Program-made: the position numbers and the translations under genes
Shown here: positions 50,301 through 58,750 of the stretch, piece after piece
Position numbering within the stretch: position 1 is the stretch's first letter
Layout of the letters: every line of letters begins with the position of its first letter
Assembly: GCF_910591885.1 (NCBI RefSeq)
Contig: NC_063280.1
Coordinates: 7,502,001-7,566,000, forward strand
DNA length: 64,000 nucleotides
Origin: Bombus terrestris
Taxonomy: Eukaryota > Arthropoda > Insecta > Hymenoptera > Apidae
Reading direction: 5' to 3'
Notes under the pieces: model-generated
What the model was told of the DNA's origin: nothing
The model's database searches: none
What the model saw: the letters and a program-made list of their open reading frames with translations, nothing else

Positions 50301-52471
50301 TCAATAGTAAAACTACCGTACAAGGTAAAGGAAAGAAGAGCGAGCGGGAGGACGAACTTCTGTGCAGTAATAAGTTTATCCAGATTATCATTGTTATACT
50401 TATCCTTATTATGGCGTTTTGGTAATTACAATTTCTTACATACAACTTGTATATGCTCTTGTACTAAACAAATGACTTGAGTGTTTGATCGAGTGTATTT
50501 AAATTTCAGCTTAGTAGCAATGGCGACGTTATACTTCTTAGAATATCAGAAACGTAGCAGCCTCGAGTGGACCGCGGTAGCTAGCAATGGAATGTTGGCT
50601 ATAAGACCAGTTCATCCGTCGACAGCGTCGAGTACGCCTAATTACGATCCTCGTTACAATTCGTTGTTAGATAGTACATTGTCGTCTTCGTATACCAAGC
50701 ACGGATCCCATAGTAGAGGCTTGGACAGTAGTTTGTCTGTGAAAACCAACGCGTTCTCCACGCAGGCGCCTCATACGAAACAACAGCTTTACTCTCAAGA
50801 AATTACTTGGTATCCTATTAGTCATTCTGGACCGCAACCAAAACTTGAGAAAAATAGGTTTGTAATTATTAACAATTTTAATTATTCCTTGCTTTATTAT
50901 TTACTGATAATTATTAAAAATTATCGATGTAAGCAACTTACAGTATCCTTTGTTCCCTTCAAGTTTGAGATATTTCAATGTGTTAAATTATTTTAGTGAA
51001 TTTCCTGGAAACTGGTTGGGTAGACATGGCGCCGGTGCTATTCCCAGTAACGTGGATGAGAACGATCAAGGATCGGAAGTGGACTCGGCTTTGAACAAAG
51101 GTCCAATTCCACTAGGTAGACCGTTGAATTGTCCCAGACACTTTAGCGAGTTTGAAAATCCCTGTCAGGTAACATCTTCTCGAATCGAATCTTCTATTTT
51201 GTCTTATTCCTTTTAATGCTTGTATTTTAAATGCATATATATTGTGCTTTAGATATTCTGTTGTACAGCCAAGATTCATCAGTTCGAGGATCCTCAACCT
51301 GATCATCCTCCGGAGAAGAAATCAATCTGTAAGTCGCATGTTACTTTGTCTCTAAAATTTTTTTCCTGGATATATTAAAACGACGCAATAAGAAATACTT
51401 TCCCATTGATGTGCGTAAACAAGAAATTCCTATTTTATTTTTTAGCAGATCACATAGAACAGCCATTGAACGTGTACGAAGAGAAGCGTAAAATAAGCAA
51501 AAGTTTCCAGAATGGTATCAGCCCGTCTGATCCAAGCACGCAGACACTTGTAAAAGAAGTAAGAGAAACATCAGTTAATTTTTTATGTTAAAGATTATCT
51601 TGGATAGCGTAAGAAATTATTCTATTTGTTACAGAACAATTACAAATATCTGCATAAAAGAACAAGGAGAGAAACCGGTAGTGGAGATTGGGCGGAAGTT
51701 GCCAGCAATGCTGCTGGATCGTTACCACCAGAACCAAAGCCACAGTTGTGGATAGTGGCAGAAAGCTTTAATACTTCGCTCGATCAAAAGTATTGTTCCG
51801 CGTCCTCGCAGGATACGCCGAATAATATATCTTGCATCATTCCTTTGTCCAAGTATATGCCAGATGTTCAACTCACGTTACATTTTATGTAAGTTCATAA
51901 CTTTTTTAGACTATTAAGATACTAATAAAATAAAAAAAATTGTAAGTGAAATAAAATATGTCTAAATGCAGTACAGTAAGTAATAGAATAAACAAAAGTG
52001 TGATTCTGAATATGTTTCACATTGGAATATTCCACATGTTTAATTATAATCTGATTCTTCGCTTATGCTTCAGTGGAATGCCTTGGTACGGTCAAGTAGT
52101 GCAACAGTGCTCCTCGCCAACAAGTCCTGGCGTCGATGAGTCTCTAATTTGTGGCCGGAAATACACGATGCAACAGCAAGCTCAGCTGAAGATCGACATT
52201 GAAAGTAACAATCAACGGGGAGATCAATCCTTCCCTCTCGATGTTGCTCATTATCTCAGGAGAACGTTGAGGTTTCGTGTACCTACTGTACAGCCGCAAG
52301 AGGTAATTAATCCTGTCATTTCAAATTAAATCTCTTTCCTCTCAAAATGTTCATAAATATTATAATTTCTCTCTTCTTTCGATTTCTCTGTTACAGAATA
52401 TCTGCAAGAATAAACACGGTGTCGATTACTCGGAGTACACGTTGCACTTTTATCGAGATTGCGACGAATGA
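29177..52471 (+). CDS. Myrf: Myelin regulatory factor (MYRF) homologue, whole gene, 18 coding exons
   Basis: Joining 18 exons at GT-AG sites gives one uninterrupted frame of 1168 residues plus TGA, close to vertebrate MYRF in length. Domain order: N-terminal acidic and Pro/His-rich region (1-265), PKKRK nuclear signal (266-270), Ndt80-like DNA-binding domain (about 309-495), peptidase S74 type intramolecular chaperone/autoprotease domain (about 530-660) with Ser559 and Lys564, coiled coil (about 663-685), membrane segment (732-757) and a luminal C-terminal MYRF domain ending LHFYRDCDE. In the family, the protein trimerises at the ER, cuts itself next to the Ser-Lys pair and releases an N-terminal transcription factor to the nucleus; in vertebrates this drives myelin genes and in nematodes developmental timing. 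The role in this insect is inferred. No disabled residue or frameshift was seen. The span includes introns; the exons are listed separately. Confidence 0.93.
31358..32110. repeat. Degenerate tandem array, about five units of 175-200 bp, inside Myrf intron 1
   Basis: Landmark ATTAAACAGCTACTCGATAA occurs at 31721 and 31921, exactly 200 bases apart, with diverged versions at 31358 and 31533. A partial fifth unit is marked by CACGTGACGTTCTTTC near 32092. The two central units also share CATCGACGTCATCCTGA and GTCACGTCATGTT-like text. Similarity falls toward both edges. The two short open frames in the central units look alike only because the DNA is repeated; changes are mostly amino acid altering. 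Confidence 0.8.
36071..36112. repeat. Third copy of a dispersed ~40 bp motif
   Basis: TATAAAATATCTAAAGTAGA followed by ATACTCGTTATAAT resembles 6486-6525 and 6841-6880. It may be part of an old transposon family; the boundaries are not clear. Confidence 0.5.
38420..38545. repeat. Low-complexity GTTCGAAG-type repeat
   Basis: Short irregular repeats of the type GAG(C/T)TCGAAG and GAAGGTTCGAGG, alternating with AAAATT(G/T)GGA. Similar text occurs at 58025-58350. Confidence 0.5.
41921..42014 (+). CDS. Myrf: Myrf coding exon 2 (acidic N-terminal segment; residues 45-76)
   Basis: A 94-base exon between a TTTTACACAG acceptor and a GTAAGT donor. It encodes GRGDFVGGIDNEALDFSQ then LEDFINSDSEQPAT. 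This acidic and hydrophobic stretch aligns in character with the vertebrate N-terminal segment containing GHDI and a short acidic helix ending YISKED, thought to act as a transactivation region. It starts in phase 1 and ends in phase 2. The nearest exons lie 12.6 kb and 3.85 kb away. Confidence 0.92.
42816..43273. mobile_element. Tc1-like non-autonomous element in Myrf intron 2
   Basis: The left end reads AGTGGCTCGCAAAAGTATTC then GTACC. The right end, on the opposite strand, reads CAGTGACTGGCGGAAGCGCT then CGTACAC. The GTGGCT(C/T)GCAAAAGTATTCGTAC terminus is typical of insect Tc1-like elements. The 458 bp interior has no transposase frame, so it is a deletion derivative lying between exons 2 and 3. 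Confidence 0.7.
43421..43499. mobile_element. Degenerate copy of the foldback mariner-end MITE
   Basis: ACGTAATTCGATAAAATATT, CCTTATAAAACTTTATAAG and the end AAGTTTACAGATCATCTAATA follow the right arm of the element at 4854-5065 with an internal gap. It is the most diverged of the copies. Confidence 0.6.
44174..44780. repeat. Degenerate tandem array, about four units of 147-197 bp, in Myrf intron 2
   Basis: Units are marked by GGTC(A/G)(A/G)T...AGCTGG(A/G)AA at 44192, 44339, 44516 and 44713. Other shared landmarks are GATCCCTGTTGCG / GATCCCTGTCGTG, ATTGTCTATTATAG and GAAAATTAATCGAA. Divergence and deletions show an old array. No coding frame is maintained. Confidence 0.7.
45800..45835. repeat. 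12 bp x 3 minisatellite beside the exon 3 acceptor
   Basis: ATTTTTACGCTG is repeated three times exactly, ending 29 bases before exon 3. It lies where the branch site would be expected, so copy number could affect splicing. Confidence 0.9.
45865..46074 (+). CDS. Myrf: Myrf coding exon 3 (disordered region; residues 76-146)
   Basis: A 210-base exon with acceptor ATGGTAG at 45864 and donor CCC|GTAAGT. With exon 2 it reads EQPATYFADTLAHNENGGG, then a Thr/Gln/Pro/Ser-rich segment ending KDPQSYVHP. The composition suggests an intrinsically disordered activation region. The pyrimidine tract before the acceptor is weak and a 12 bp x 3 repeat ends 30 bases upstream, but phase and open frame support the call. 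Two overlapping open frames here are shadows. Confidence 0.9.
46237..46256. repeat. Poly-T tract in Myrf intron 3
   Basis: A T run of about 18 bases follows the exon 3 donor by 160 bases. Confidence 0.85.
46525..46616 (+). CDS. Myrf: Myrf coding exon 4 (PPDSGSE motif; residues 146-177)
   Basis: A 92-base exon with a strong pyrimidine-rich acceptor (CTCTGTTGTAG) and the donor CCGC|GTAAGT. It encodes HALPESPPDSGSEPPYSPPG, which matches the conserved MYRF N-terminal motif containing SPPDSGSE and a following YSP. This motif is a diagnostic point for the family outside the folded domains. It ends one base into a His codon completed by exon 5. Confidence 0.93.
47064..47377 (+). CDS. Myrf: Myrf coding exon 5 (nuclear signal; residues 177-281)
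   Basis: A 314-base exon with acceptor TTGCAG at 47063. It starts HQKVALQEMLLHHQGNQANY, passes through a Pro/Ser/Thr/Leu-rich region, and ends SAPKKRKLSQDGLVHVKQ. PKKRK (266-270) is a classical monopartite nuclear signal at the position of the vertebrate SKKRK. I end the exon at CAG|GTGCAA because this joins VKQ to EPE, restoring a psi-K-x-E motif (VKQE, Lys280) as in vertebrate IKQE. A second donor nine bases later (CGA|GTAAAA, end 47386) is also in phase and would insert Val-Gln-Arg. Confidence 0.9.
47901..48164 (+). CDS. Myrf: Myrf coding exon 6 (start of DNA-binding domain; residues 282-369)
   Basis: A 264-base, phase 0/0 exon between TTTGCCCAG and CAG|GTATAA. An acidic Ser-rich linker (EPELGTVEHS onward) leads into the Ndt80-like DNA-binding domain at about residue 309: YIDASYQCIRFHPFQ, then YRVDADKGFNFSNSDDAFV, then CQKKNHFQ. 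The last two blocks are nearly identical to vertebrate MYRF. Upstream sequence in this frame is open but is intron, since it lies before a good acceptor. Confidence 0.96.
48483..48661 (+). CDS. Myrf: Myrf coding exon 7 (DNA-binding domain; residues 370-429)
   Basis: A 179-base exon with acceptor ATCTTCAG and donor GAC|GTAAGT. It encodes ITCHAQLQGEAIFVRTGEGL, then FQLHFYGVKVE, then IRVEQSQSDRSKKPFHPVT. The EQSQSDRSK run is the family's most conserved block and is expected in the beta-sandwich core next to DNA. The exon ends two bases into a Thr codon completed by exon 8. Confidence 0.96.
48869..49073 (+). CDS. Myrf: Myrf coding exon 8 (end of DNA-binding domain; residues 429-497)
   Basis: A 205-base exon between GCTTTCAG and AGG|GTAATT. 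It encodes VTKVTVGRLHFSETTSNN, MRKKGKPNPDQRYFHLVVG and HASERIIVR. The basic MRKKGKPNPDQRYF loop and the RLHFSET strand are MYRF signatures. SERIIVR joins directly to ASNPGQFES of exon 9, as in vertebrates. Confidence 0.96.
49424..49582 (+). CDS. Myrf: Myrf coding exon 9 (linker into S74 domain; residues 498-550)
   Basis: A 159-base, phase 0/0 exon with acceptor GCGCAG and donor AAA|GTACTG. It encodes ASNPGQFESEGSGVGAEGGW, then HAGRVGINTDRPDEALVVHG and NMK. GRVGIN..PDEALVVHGN is the usual entry to a peptidase S74 / tailspike chaperone-like domain. The linker is slightly longer and Gly-rich compared with the vertebrate one. The intron to exon 10 is only 81 bases. Confidence 0.95.
49664..49993 (+). 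CDS. Myrf: Myrf coding exon 10 (S74 autoprotease core; residues 551-660)
   Basis: A 330-base, phase 0/0 exon with acceptor TTCACAG and donor AAA|GTAAGA. It begins VTGHIVQPSDARAKQNVQ. Ser559 and Lys564 stand five residues apart in PSDARAK, the same spacing as the catalytic Ser-Lys pair of mammalian MYRF (PSDLRAK), so autocleavage should be intact. It continues RYRYAPEFA, TGVIAQEVQQILPEAV and VNKERIFMENVGAVKELCK, the conserved trimerisation and chaperone segment shared with phage tailspike endosialidases. The frame stays open through the next intron. Confidence 0.97.
50162..50421 (+). CDS. Myrf: Myrf coding exon 11 (coiled coil, stalk, start of membrane segment; residues 661-747)
   Basis: A 260-base exon with acceptor TTGTCAG and donor TG|GTAATT. 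It encodes the coiled coil VTDSLETRIDQLERINKRLA, the basic KLKRGDSLKS turn (vertebrate LRRLDSLKS), a Ser/Lys-rich stalk, and the first part of the membrane helix, KFIQIIIVILILIMAF. A Ser- and Lys-rich linker before the membrane keeps the cytosolic side basic. Reading through the donor would stop at once (TGG TAA), so the splice is required. Confidence 0.95.
50510..50857 (+). CDS. Myrf: Myrf coding exon 12 (end of membrane segment, luminal linker; residues 747-863)
   Basis: A 348-base exon with acceptor AAATTTCAG and donor AATAG|GTTTGT. The first base completes Cys747, and the helix finishes LVAMATLYFLEYQKR, so the membrane segment spans 732-757. Vertebrate MYRF has MAFSVVSMSTLYVL here. A long Ser/Thr/His-rich linker follows, ending GPQPKLEKN, which would lie in the ER lumen. 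The linker is unlike vertebrate sequence, as expected for this poorly conserved part. Confidence 0.92.
50997..51168 (+). CDS. Myrf: Myrf coding exon 13 (luminal linker; residues 863-920)
   Basis: A 172-base exon with acceptor TTATTTTAG and donor CAG|GTAACA. Its first base completes Ser863, followed by EFPGNWLGRHGAGAIPS, an acidic stretch, and LNCPRHFSEFENPCQ. Two cysteines (in LNCPR and NPCQ) lie in the luminal part and could form disulphides. No similarity outside insects is recognised by eye; the call rests on phase, splice sites and open frame. Confidence 0.88.
51253..51328 (+). CDS. Myrf: Myrf coding exon 14 (luminal linker; residues 921-946)
   Basis: A 76-base exon with acceptor GTGCTTTAG and donor ATCT|GTAAGT. 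It encodes IFCCTAKIHQFEDPQPDHPP and EKKSI. Its phases (0 in, 1 out) match exons 13 and 15. Because the length is not a multiple of three, skipping it would shift the frame, so it is probably constitutive. Confidence 0.85.
51446..51558 (+). CDS. Myrf: Myrf coding exon 15 (luminal linker, NAGNAG acceptor; residues 946-983)
   Basis: A 113-base exon with a T-rich tract followed by TTTAGCAG, so there are two acceptors three bases apart. Using the first gives Ser-Asp-His at the join; the second (exon start 51449) gives Tyr-His. Both keep the frame. The exon continues IEQPLNVYEEKRKISKSFQ and ends STQTLVKE at GAA|GTAAGA. Charged, probably helical sequence. Confidence 0.87.
51635..51888 (+). CDS. Myrf: Myrf coding exon 16 (C-terminal luminal domain; residues 984-1068)
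   Basis: A 254-base exon with acceptor TTTGTTACAG and donor TTTAT|GTAAGT. After a basic Arg/Lys segment it enters the MYRF C-terminal domain: LWIVAESFNTSLDQKYC, then NNISCIIPLSKYMPDVQLTL. These match vertebrate I(x)VLENSMSITSQYC and TYHIPVSSGTPLHLSL in spacing. Asn1029 (NTS) and Asn1047 (NIS) are N-glycosylation sequons, fitting a luminal location. Confidence 0.93.
52074..52302 (+). CDS. Myrf: Myrf coding exon 17 (C-terminal luminal domain; residues 1068-1144)
   Basis: A 229-base exon with a pyrimidine-rich acceptor (TATGCTTCAG) and donor GAG|GTAATT. It starts with the end of Ile1068, then GMPWYGQVVQQCSSP, a Gln-rich stretch, and FPLDVAHYLRRTLRFRVPTV. The last block corresponds to the vertebrate sequence around the W..TILSFREFTYHFRVAL strands. 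Confidence 0.92.
52397..52471 (+). CDS. Myrf: Myrf coding exon 18 (C-terminus and stop; residues 1145-1168)
   Basis: The last coding exon begins after CTGTTACAG and encodes NICKNKHGVDYSEYTLHFYR then DCDE and TGA at 52469-52471. The ending YTLHFYRDCDE matches the vertebrate MYRF C-terminus (YHFHFYRLCD), so the protein is complete. The exon continues into 3' UTR. Confidence 0.95.
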   Translation, partial: NICKNKHGVDYSEYTLHFYRDCDE

Positions 52472-55400
52472 TTACTCTCTTAACGGAAAAAGATTCTATC
52501 CGTTGAACATCTATGCAGTCAGGACCTTCTTGTGCCTTCGTGACATATTCCGTCTCCATTTTCTCCAACTATGAAATTATATACAATGTGTTTGGTAATA
52601 TATCTATAATATACATATCGTCAAATGAATCTGTAACTGTATTTTATATGTTATTACGATATACTATGTAGGATGAAGACTATGATGATCAATAGGAACG
52701 GATAGATCTTACAAACTCAAGCTAGATGTAATGTAGTAGGACTTAGAATTTCCATTTCATCGGTTAGGAAATTATACGTGCTCCTTTGCGTTAAAGACAT
52801 TGAGGGTATAAAGAATTCATTAGTTGATGGGTGGTAATTCAAAGACTTTATTATTTCTCTTGTTGTAGAAAACATGAAAAGCGGTAGCGAAAGTAACGTT
52901 ATTAAGTGTAAAATATTGTACAAAATGAATTAAATTTAACGTTAAATATGAAATTTTTCAACTTGTATCAATACATATATGCCTATTATCTCTTTTTAAA
53001 TCAGAATGATTTCAAAATCACACCCATCAACTACAATCAAGGATCGTAACGTATCGTTCCAATCATTTTTACGTTATTTATACTCATGTACAGAATATTA
53101 TCAATATTATTACTATTATTATTATTATTATTATTATTACTACCATTATTATTATCGAAGGAATATTCGCACTACATTAAGAGGAAAAATCTAACGATCG
53201 ATGTTCCAGTCAAATCATATCTTTGGTTTAATTTATCGATTATATTCTATGTACAGCCTATATATTTTCATTCATTGCCGATCTACATATTTACTATCTA
53301 AAAACAAAACGTATCACGTAGAAAAATAACAAACGATATATTCTCTAAAAAGTAAAATGGACTTTACAATGGGACAGAAACTAGGAAGACCTTCAACTAA
53401 ACGTGAATAATTTATGAAAAAAGTCTATTTATTAAAAATGTACAAAGCAATATCGGTCATTCTTTATTAATTTTCTTCTTAAGATCTTGATGTTGCACGA
53501 TCATAAATTTCATTTGGATACAATAAACATTCACGAGGCGCGTTATCATAGAATTTCAAGTTCCTAAAAAAGGTATTTGTATGATAATTGTCCATTTCGT
53601 ATGGTAGAATTAGTTGCATACACTTTATTTGCACCTACTCTCTAAGCAATCTTTATTCGTTGCATGCGAGTAGATCGCCGCTATTCACATCGAATCATTA
53701 TTATTGATATCACTATTATTGTTGCTAATTACAATACCTAATAAGACTACTATCATCGTTACGTATCTGTAATTAAATTCAAGTTATATCTTTGCATTCG
53801 CGAGATTCCAAGTGCTATCCTATAATTAGTTACTTTACTTTTAAACATCTTAAAACAAGAGGAAGAAATAGTTATCTATTGGCATGCAGGATGTTAAAAG
53901 ACGTTGCAGTCAAGTCTTTTAAAGGCATCGAAACAAGCAAAAAATCTTAATAAGCAAATAGCTGCAAGAATACAAAGTTTCAAAGTTGTACTATCTTTTA
54001 AACTACTATTTTAATAAGTTTTATCTTCTAACATAATAGCAGAGCTTTATTGGCTGTCTACGCTTGTAAAACTACAACGACATCCTTCTATTTACTATTG
54101 CCGAGTGACATCATATGTTTGTCTACAATTATGTAATACTAGTTGTACTAGCTTATTTTATTTGATTTTGTAATAAGCGAACAGTCGTAATAGCTCGCTT
54201 CGGATGTTTTAAACATCGACCTAGTTAAGTCTGTTGCTCCATCAGAATAACATTCGTAGCTAAAACTATTTTCTGACGATCAAGTGAATAATTTTGCGCT
54301 CCTTTTTATTAAGATGCTGCATGCTCGACTGCTACATATTTTAGTACCCTGCATGTATACACTACTGGCCAGAAATGTCAATCCAGTTGTACCTATTACA
54401 TCAAACCTCTTGTTCACACTGTTATTAATTCGAAGTGATTCGAAGTGATTGATTAAACCTCTTGAGAACCTAAGAACTAAAGAATTTTCCAAATCAAATT
54501 GATATATCGTTGAACACGTACGTTCAACGAGATCGTGCAAAGATTCCATGCTTTCGGCCAGTTGTGTACGTACAAATTAACACATCGTCGTTGTAATACG
54601 ATTAATATAATTTATCGTAATTTCATTTGTATCTCTCTGAGACAGAATCCAGTTTCTTCGACGCGTTATTCCACTCTTCTAATTTTGTATTTATCTCTCG
54701 TGTATATGCGATCGAAACGCGCCACTTCTGCCGTCCATACGTTTTCCTTACGCGGAGACATTTTATTGTATGTTTTAAGCGAATATTGACAAATATCCAC
54801 GTATATAATATATACATATATACATATATATATATATATTTTTACAGAGAATATATAAGCTCACACGCACGAGCATACGGTTAGCGCGTATCAATTTTTC
54901 ATGTACGTGGATCGTGTAAAAAGAAGACGACGCTGTTGTACAGTAATTATACGTAATGATACGCGTGATGATAATATTAATTATACGTATAAACGCAGAT
55001 ATACACGCAACGTATAACACACACTGAGACATTAGAAATGTTCGTTAGAAAGTAAAGTAGATATAGTCATGTAAGAAAAATCGACGGTTCAATTCAAATT
55101 AATTCGACGATAGTTCCCATAGTATTATCTCATTCTCCATACTTTATTCCATCTGCAATTTCATCTCCTGATTTCTTTTTATTTATGTATACTTTTCTGG
55201 TTCGATAAAATGATTACAAACATGTGAAAAGATTCGTCAAGAATAACAAGGGATGAATCGTGTTTTGACTATTAATATTATATTGCCTAATATATATATA
55301 TATAATATATATTTAATATAAATATGCGTGCGCATATGATATCACAGTAATATTGATATTCCGTGTATAATTGTTCGTAAATGTTGATTTTATACAAAAT

Positions 55401-56890
55401 CTACTGAAAAAAAGAAAAAAAGAAAGATGAGTAGGTCTTGTATAAGGATTGAATGAGAGAGAATATTTGATGTATTATTTCCTTGGAGGATTCTACGAAC
55501 AATCGACATTTGTATATTTTTCATTTATCATTTGTAACGCTTTATTGTTGCTTTTACGTTCGTTATCGTTTATTGTATCGCTATAATGTATCAGAACTTG
55601 TTATTGTTTTATATTTCGATGTATTATACCGACAGGTATCCGAAAGAAGCAAAAATGAAAGAAAAGGCAAGAGAAGGATCTACGTATACAAATTTTAGTT
55701 CATTTTTCATGACTCCGCAGGGGGGTTGATTTTTCTTTTTTGGTTTGTTTTTTCTAACTAAAACGAAAATAGACAAAGTGATCGCAGAAGTGTCATAGTG
55801 TTGTAAACAGCAAAGGAAAAATTTCGGAATAAAATAGAACGTCTATAACGATAAGTACATATTTCGTAAAGAAAGAATTTCTCTTTTAATATAAGTAGCA
55901 TAATCTCGTAAGCCCTAAGTAATTGTCAGTAGGATTTGTACATATAGTTTCTAGCGTATTGCGATGGTACGTGTACTACTTGCGGTAAAAGAACGTTCTG
56001 AAAGACGTTCGTCTTCGAGCGAATTAGAGATCGTAATATGTAATTATACGTAATTGTAATGCTGTCGATGGAAAAAGACGAATTACACGGAGACATGTAA
56101 TTTTCCAGTGATATTTGTACGCGTCGTATCATCCGATCGTCGATTTCGTTTTACGAAACAAACGCGGGGGAAAGATCGGTCGTTTGTTGAAACTTGAGGA
56201 AAAATTCGGTATACACGTTAATCGATAAGTTAATTTACGATATTTAAATATTTAAATATATTGGTATCTATATTTATGGAAATTACCTGGTAAAATCGAA
56301 TCTACGCTAAACCGGATATTAATTTTAGAATCTCTTCTTCGACGAATTTTTAACGATGGCGAAAGCTTTCTTCGTTGAACGCTTTTCTTTTATTTATTTC
56401 TTTTCGGTGATCTCTGAAAATGGCGAAAGCATAGTTGTTAAAACTCGAGATATCGAGTGAAATTAATCCTAATTATAATTAATGTGCAATTTGAACGAGG
56501 TATATTAAAAAAAAAAAGAAGAAAAGAAAAGGAAAGAAAGGATACTTTGAACGTGATCAATGAATAAATGCAATTGAACGATTGACTCGCTAGTCTCATT
56601 ATACTCTGTTCTAACGTTTCTCTTTTCTATTAATATCAGACATTAATATCTTTCATTTGATCAATCAGACGATTTATATCGTCGCTCGTCGAGCATCGAA
56701 TAGCGATATTTATGTATATTTGAACAGACTAAAAAGCAAAAGATGGGAAACGCATGTAAATGTTATATTCACGTATTTATGAACGTATTGTTAAGCCAAA
56801 TATACATATATATATATATATATATATAAATATATACATACACGTAACGAAACTGTATTCGCAGGAAAATAAAGATATTGCTCCAAAAAC
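52472..56890 (+). other. Downstream flank of Myrf, probable long 3' UTR
   Basis: No coding exon is seen here. The sequence is very AT-rich with ATT and TA microsatellites (near 53096-53157, 54810-54840, 55293-55320 and 56806-56830). AATAAA hexamers occur at 53522, 55829, 56563 and 56868; any could end the Myrf transcript, and the last is followed by T-rich sequence. The extent of the UTR is inference only. Confidence 0.4.
53096..53157. repeat. (ATT)n microsatellite
   Basis: About twenty ATT-type units with a few ACT or ACC interruptions, downstream of the Myrf stop. Confidence 0.9.
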
Positions 56891-58024
56891 CTTTCTTTCA
56901 TCTTTCACTGCGTAAAACAGAATGAACTATACGTCTCGATTTGCGTGCTACGTTTAAATTAATTATGATCTGATCGATCGATCAAACGATCGAAAAGAAT
57001 AGCCGCGCCAACGCTCTAATAATTTTCTTGTAACTGTAAATTAAACCTCGCTAAAAGAGAAATAAATCAAAAAAAACGGAGTTCCCGTTGATTTTGATCG
57101 GGCCAGTAGAATAGGAACCGTATCTGACCTTGAGCTATTAAGTAGAATAAGGATCGTGGTCAGACGAGTTCGGCAGAATGTTCCGCGGATCGTAAAAGTG
57201 GAATAGCCCTGTTTCTTCTCGTCTTTAAACAAATGGAACGAGTCTCGGCGTTCAGATAAGTGGAATAAGACATCGTAGTCGGACGTCATCGCACGGAACT
57301 GATCGGACTCGTATACTTCGATCGCTGTTGTAATTTTTCTACGATTCATTGAATTTAACATCGATCGATAGCAAGGCAACATGGATTTACTGAAGAAAAA
57401 ATTCTGCAAATGTCCAATTTATCGGACATTTTTCAGAATTGTTGAAATTATTCTTAAATCGGAAACAGAGATGTTTCATTGATTCTGAAGTTTTACGCGA
57501 GTTTCGAGAAACGATCGTACGGCAGAAGTTTCCATTCACAGAACACTCTGCTCTATCTGGAAACGCGTTATTTATTTATCTCGAGGAACGGATATCCGCC
57601 AAAGCAAATGCAAAGTCGGTCAATGAAAAGCCACGGTACGAAAGATCGTCGATCAAGCATCTCGTGGAAGCCAAAGACGTGACGTGGAGGAGCGAAAATA
57701 TCGTTCGCGGTCCCTAAATAGCGTACAGCCATCGTCGCGGTTTCCGCGTCTGCTCGACGTCCGCCTGTCTTTCAGCTACCGCCACGATTCGTCTGTTATT
57801 CCGACAAGTCCGGTCCCTGTTTGACGCGTCGTCGATATTTTCGTCGACGTCTTGTCATCAACGTCGAAACGTGTCTTCTTTCAGTCGCTTTTATCGTAAA
57901 CCGTCCCCTGCTATTCTTGCTGTATCAAATTCTACGGATATATCTACAAATTGTTTCGCTTGATTTCCGGTTGTATGAGAATCGAGTGAGCGTCTTATCA
58001 CTAGGCTCGCAGGGTCCAGCAAGC
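56891..58024. other. Non-coding stretch
   Basis: No supported gene. A short inverted TGTCCAATTTATCGGACA at 57412-57429 is a small hairpin of the kind found by chance. Confidence 0.45.
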
Positions 58025-58350
58025 GGAGACTCGAAGGCTTAGAATTTGACGACTCGAAGGATCGAAGGATCGATAGTTCGAAGATCCAGGAATTCGCAGA
58101 AACGAAGGATCGCAGGTTCGAAGCTGCGGAAAATGAAGCGATCCAGCAACGACCGTCCCAACGAAGTAAATAACAAAAATTCAAAGGAACTTCCCTAAAC
58201 TCTAAGGATGAAAAAGAGAATTGAGATTTTAAAAATCAAAAGCTCGAAGATTCGACTTTCAGAGCTGGGAGACTCGAGACTCGTGCCGATCTGGGCATTC
58301 GTACAAGTCCCACGGTTCGACAATTCAACGCTCGAAAACTCAGAAACTTC
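58025..58350. repeat. Low-complexity TTCGAAG/GATCGAAG repeat
   Basis: Irregular units such as GACTCGAAGGATCGAAGGAT and GTTCGAAGATCC recur, with a second run near 58240-58350. Open frames on the - strand across this region owe their length to the repeat. Confidence 0.55.
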
Positions 58351-58731
58351 AGGATAAAATGAAGGGGAATCTGAAAATTGAAATATCAACCAAAGATCCA
58401 CGGTTCCTTCTGTAATTACCGTCGCAAATGCTATTTCAGCGCAATTAAACGCGTCTCGCAAAGCTTCAACTCTACCTACGATACGCCGGTCTTGCAACAG
58501 AACGACACGTGCGAGCATCGTGCGTGAAATTGCAACTTGAAGATTGAACGACTCGTCACGCTGCATAGAAATTTACACCCACCAAGAGGACGGTGCATGC
58601 CAACGGGCAGCAACTCGAGGAATTCGAAACAATAACGTCGAGACGCTAAACACAGTGTCAACGACACGCGTTCATCGAGATACGACCATTTTCAAACGTA
58701 GCTACCGGCTATTTGATATATATAAATGTAT

Positions 58732-58750
58732 AGAGAGAGAGAGAGAGAGA
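58732..58750. repeat. (GA)n microsatellite
   Basis: An uninterrupted GA run of nine to ten units. Confidence 0.9.

Noticed and set aside
58195..58566. 123-codon frame, - strand
   Set aside because: Runs through the GTTCGAAG low-complexity repeat.
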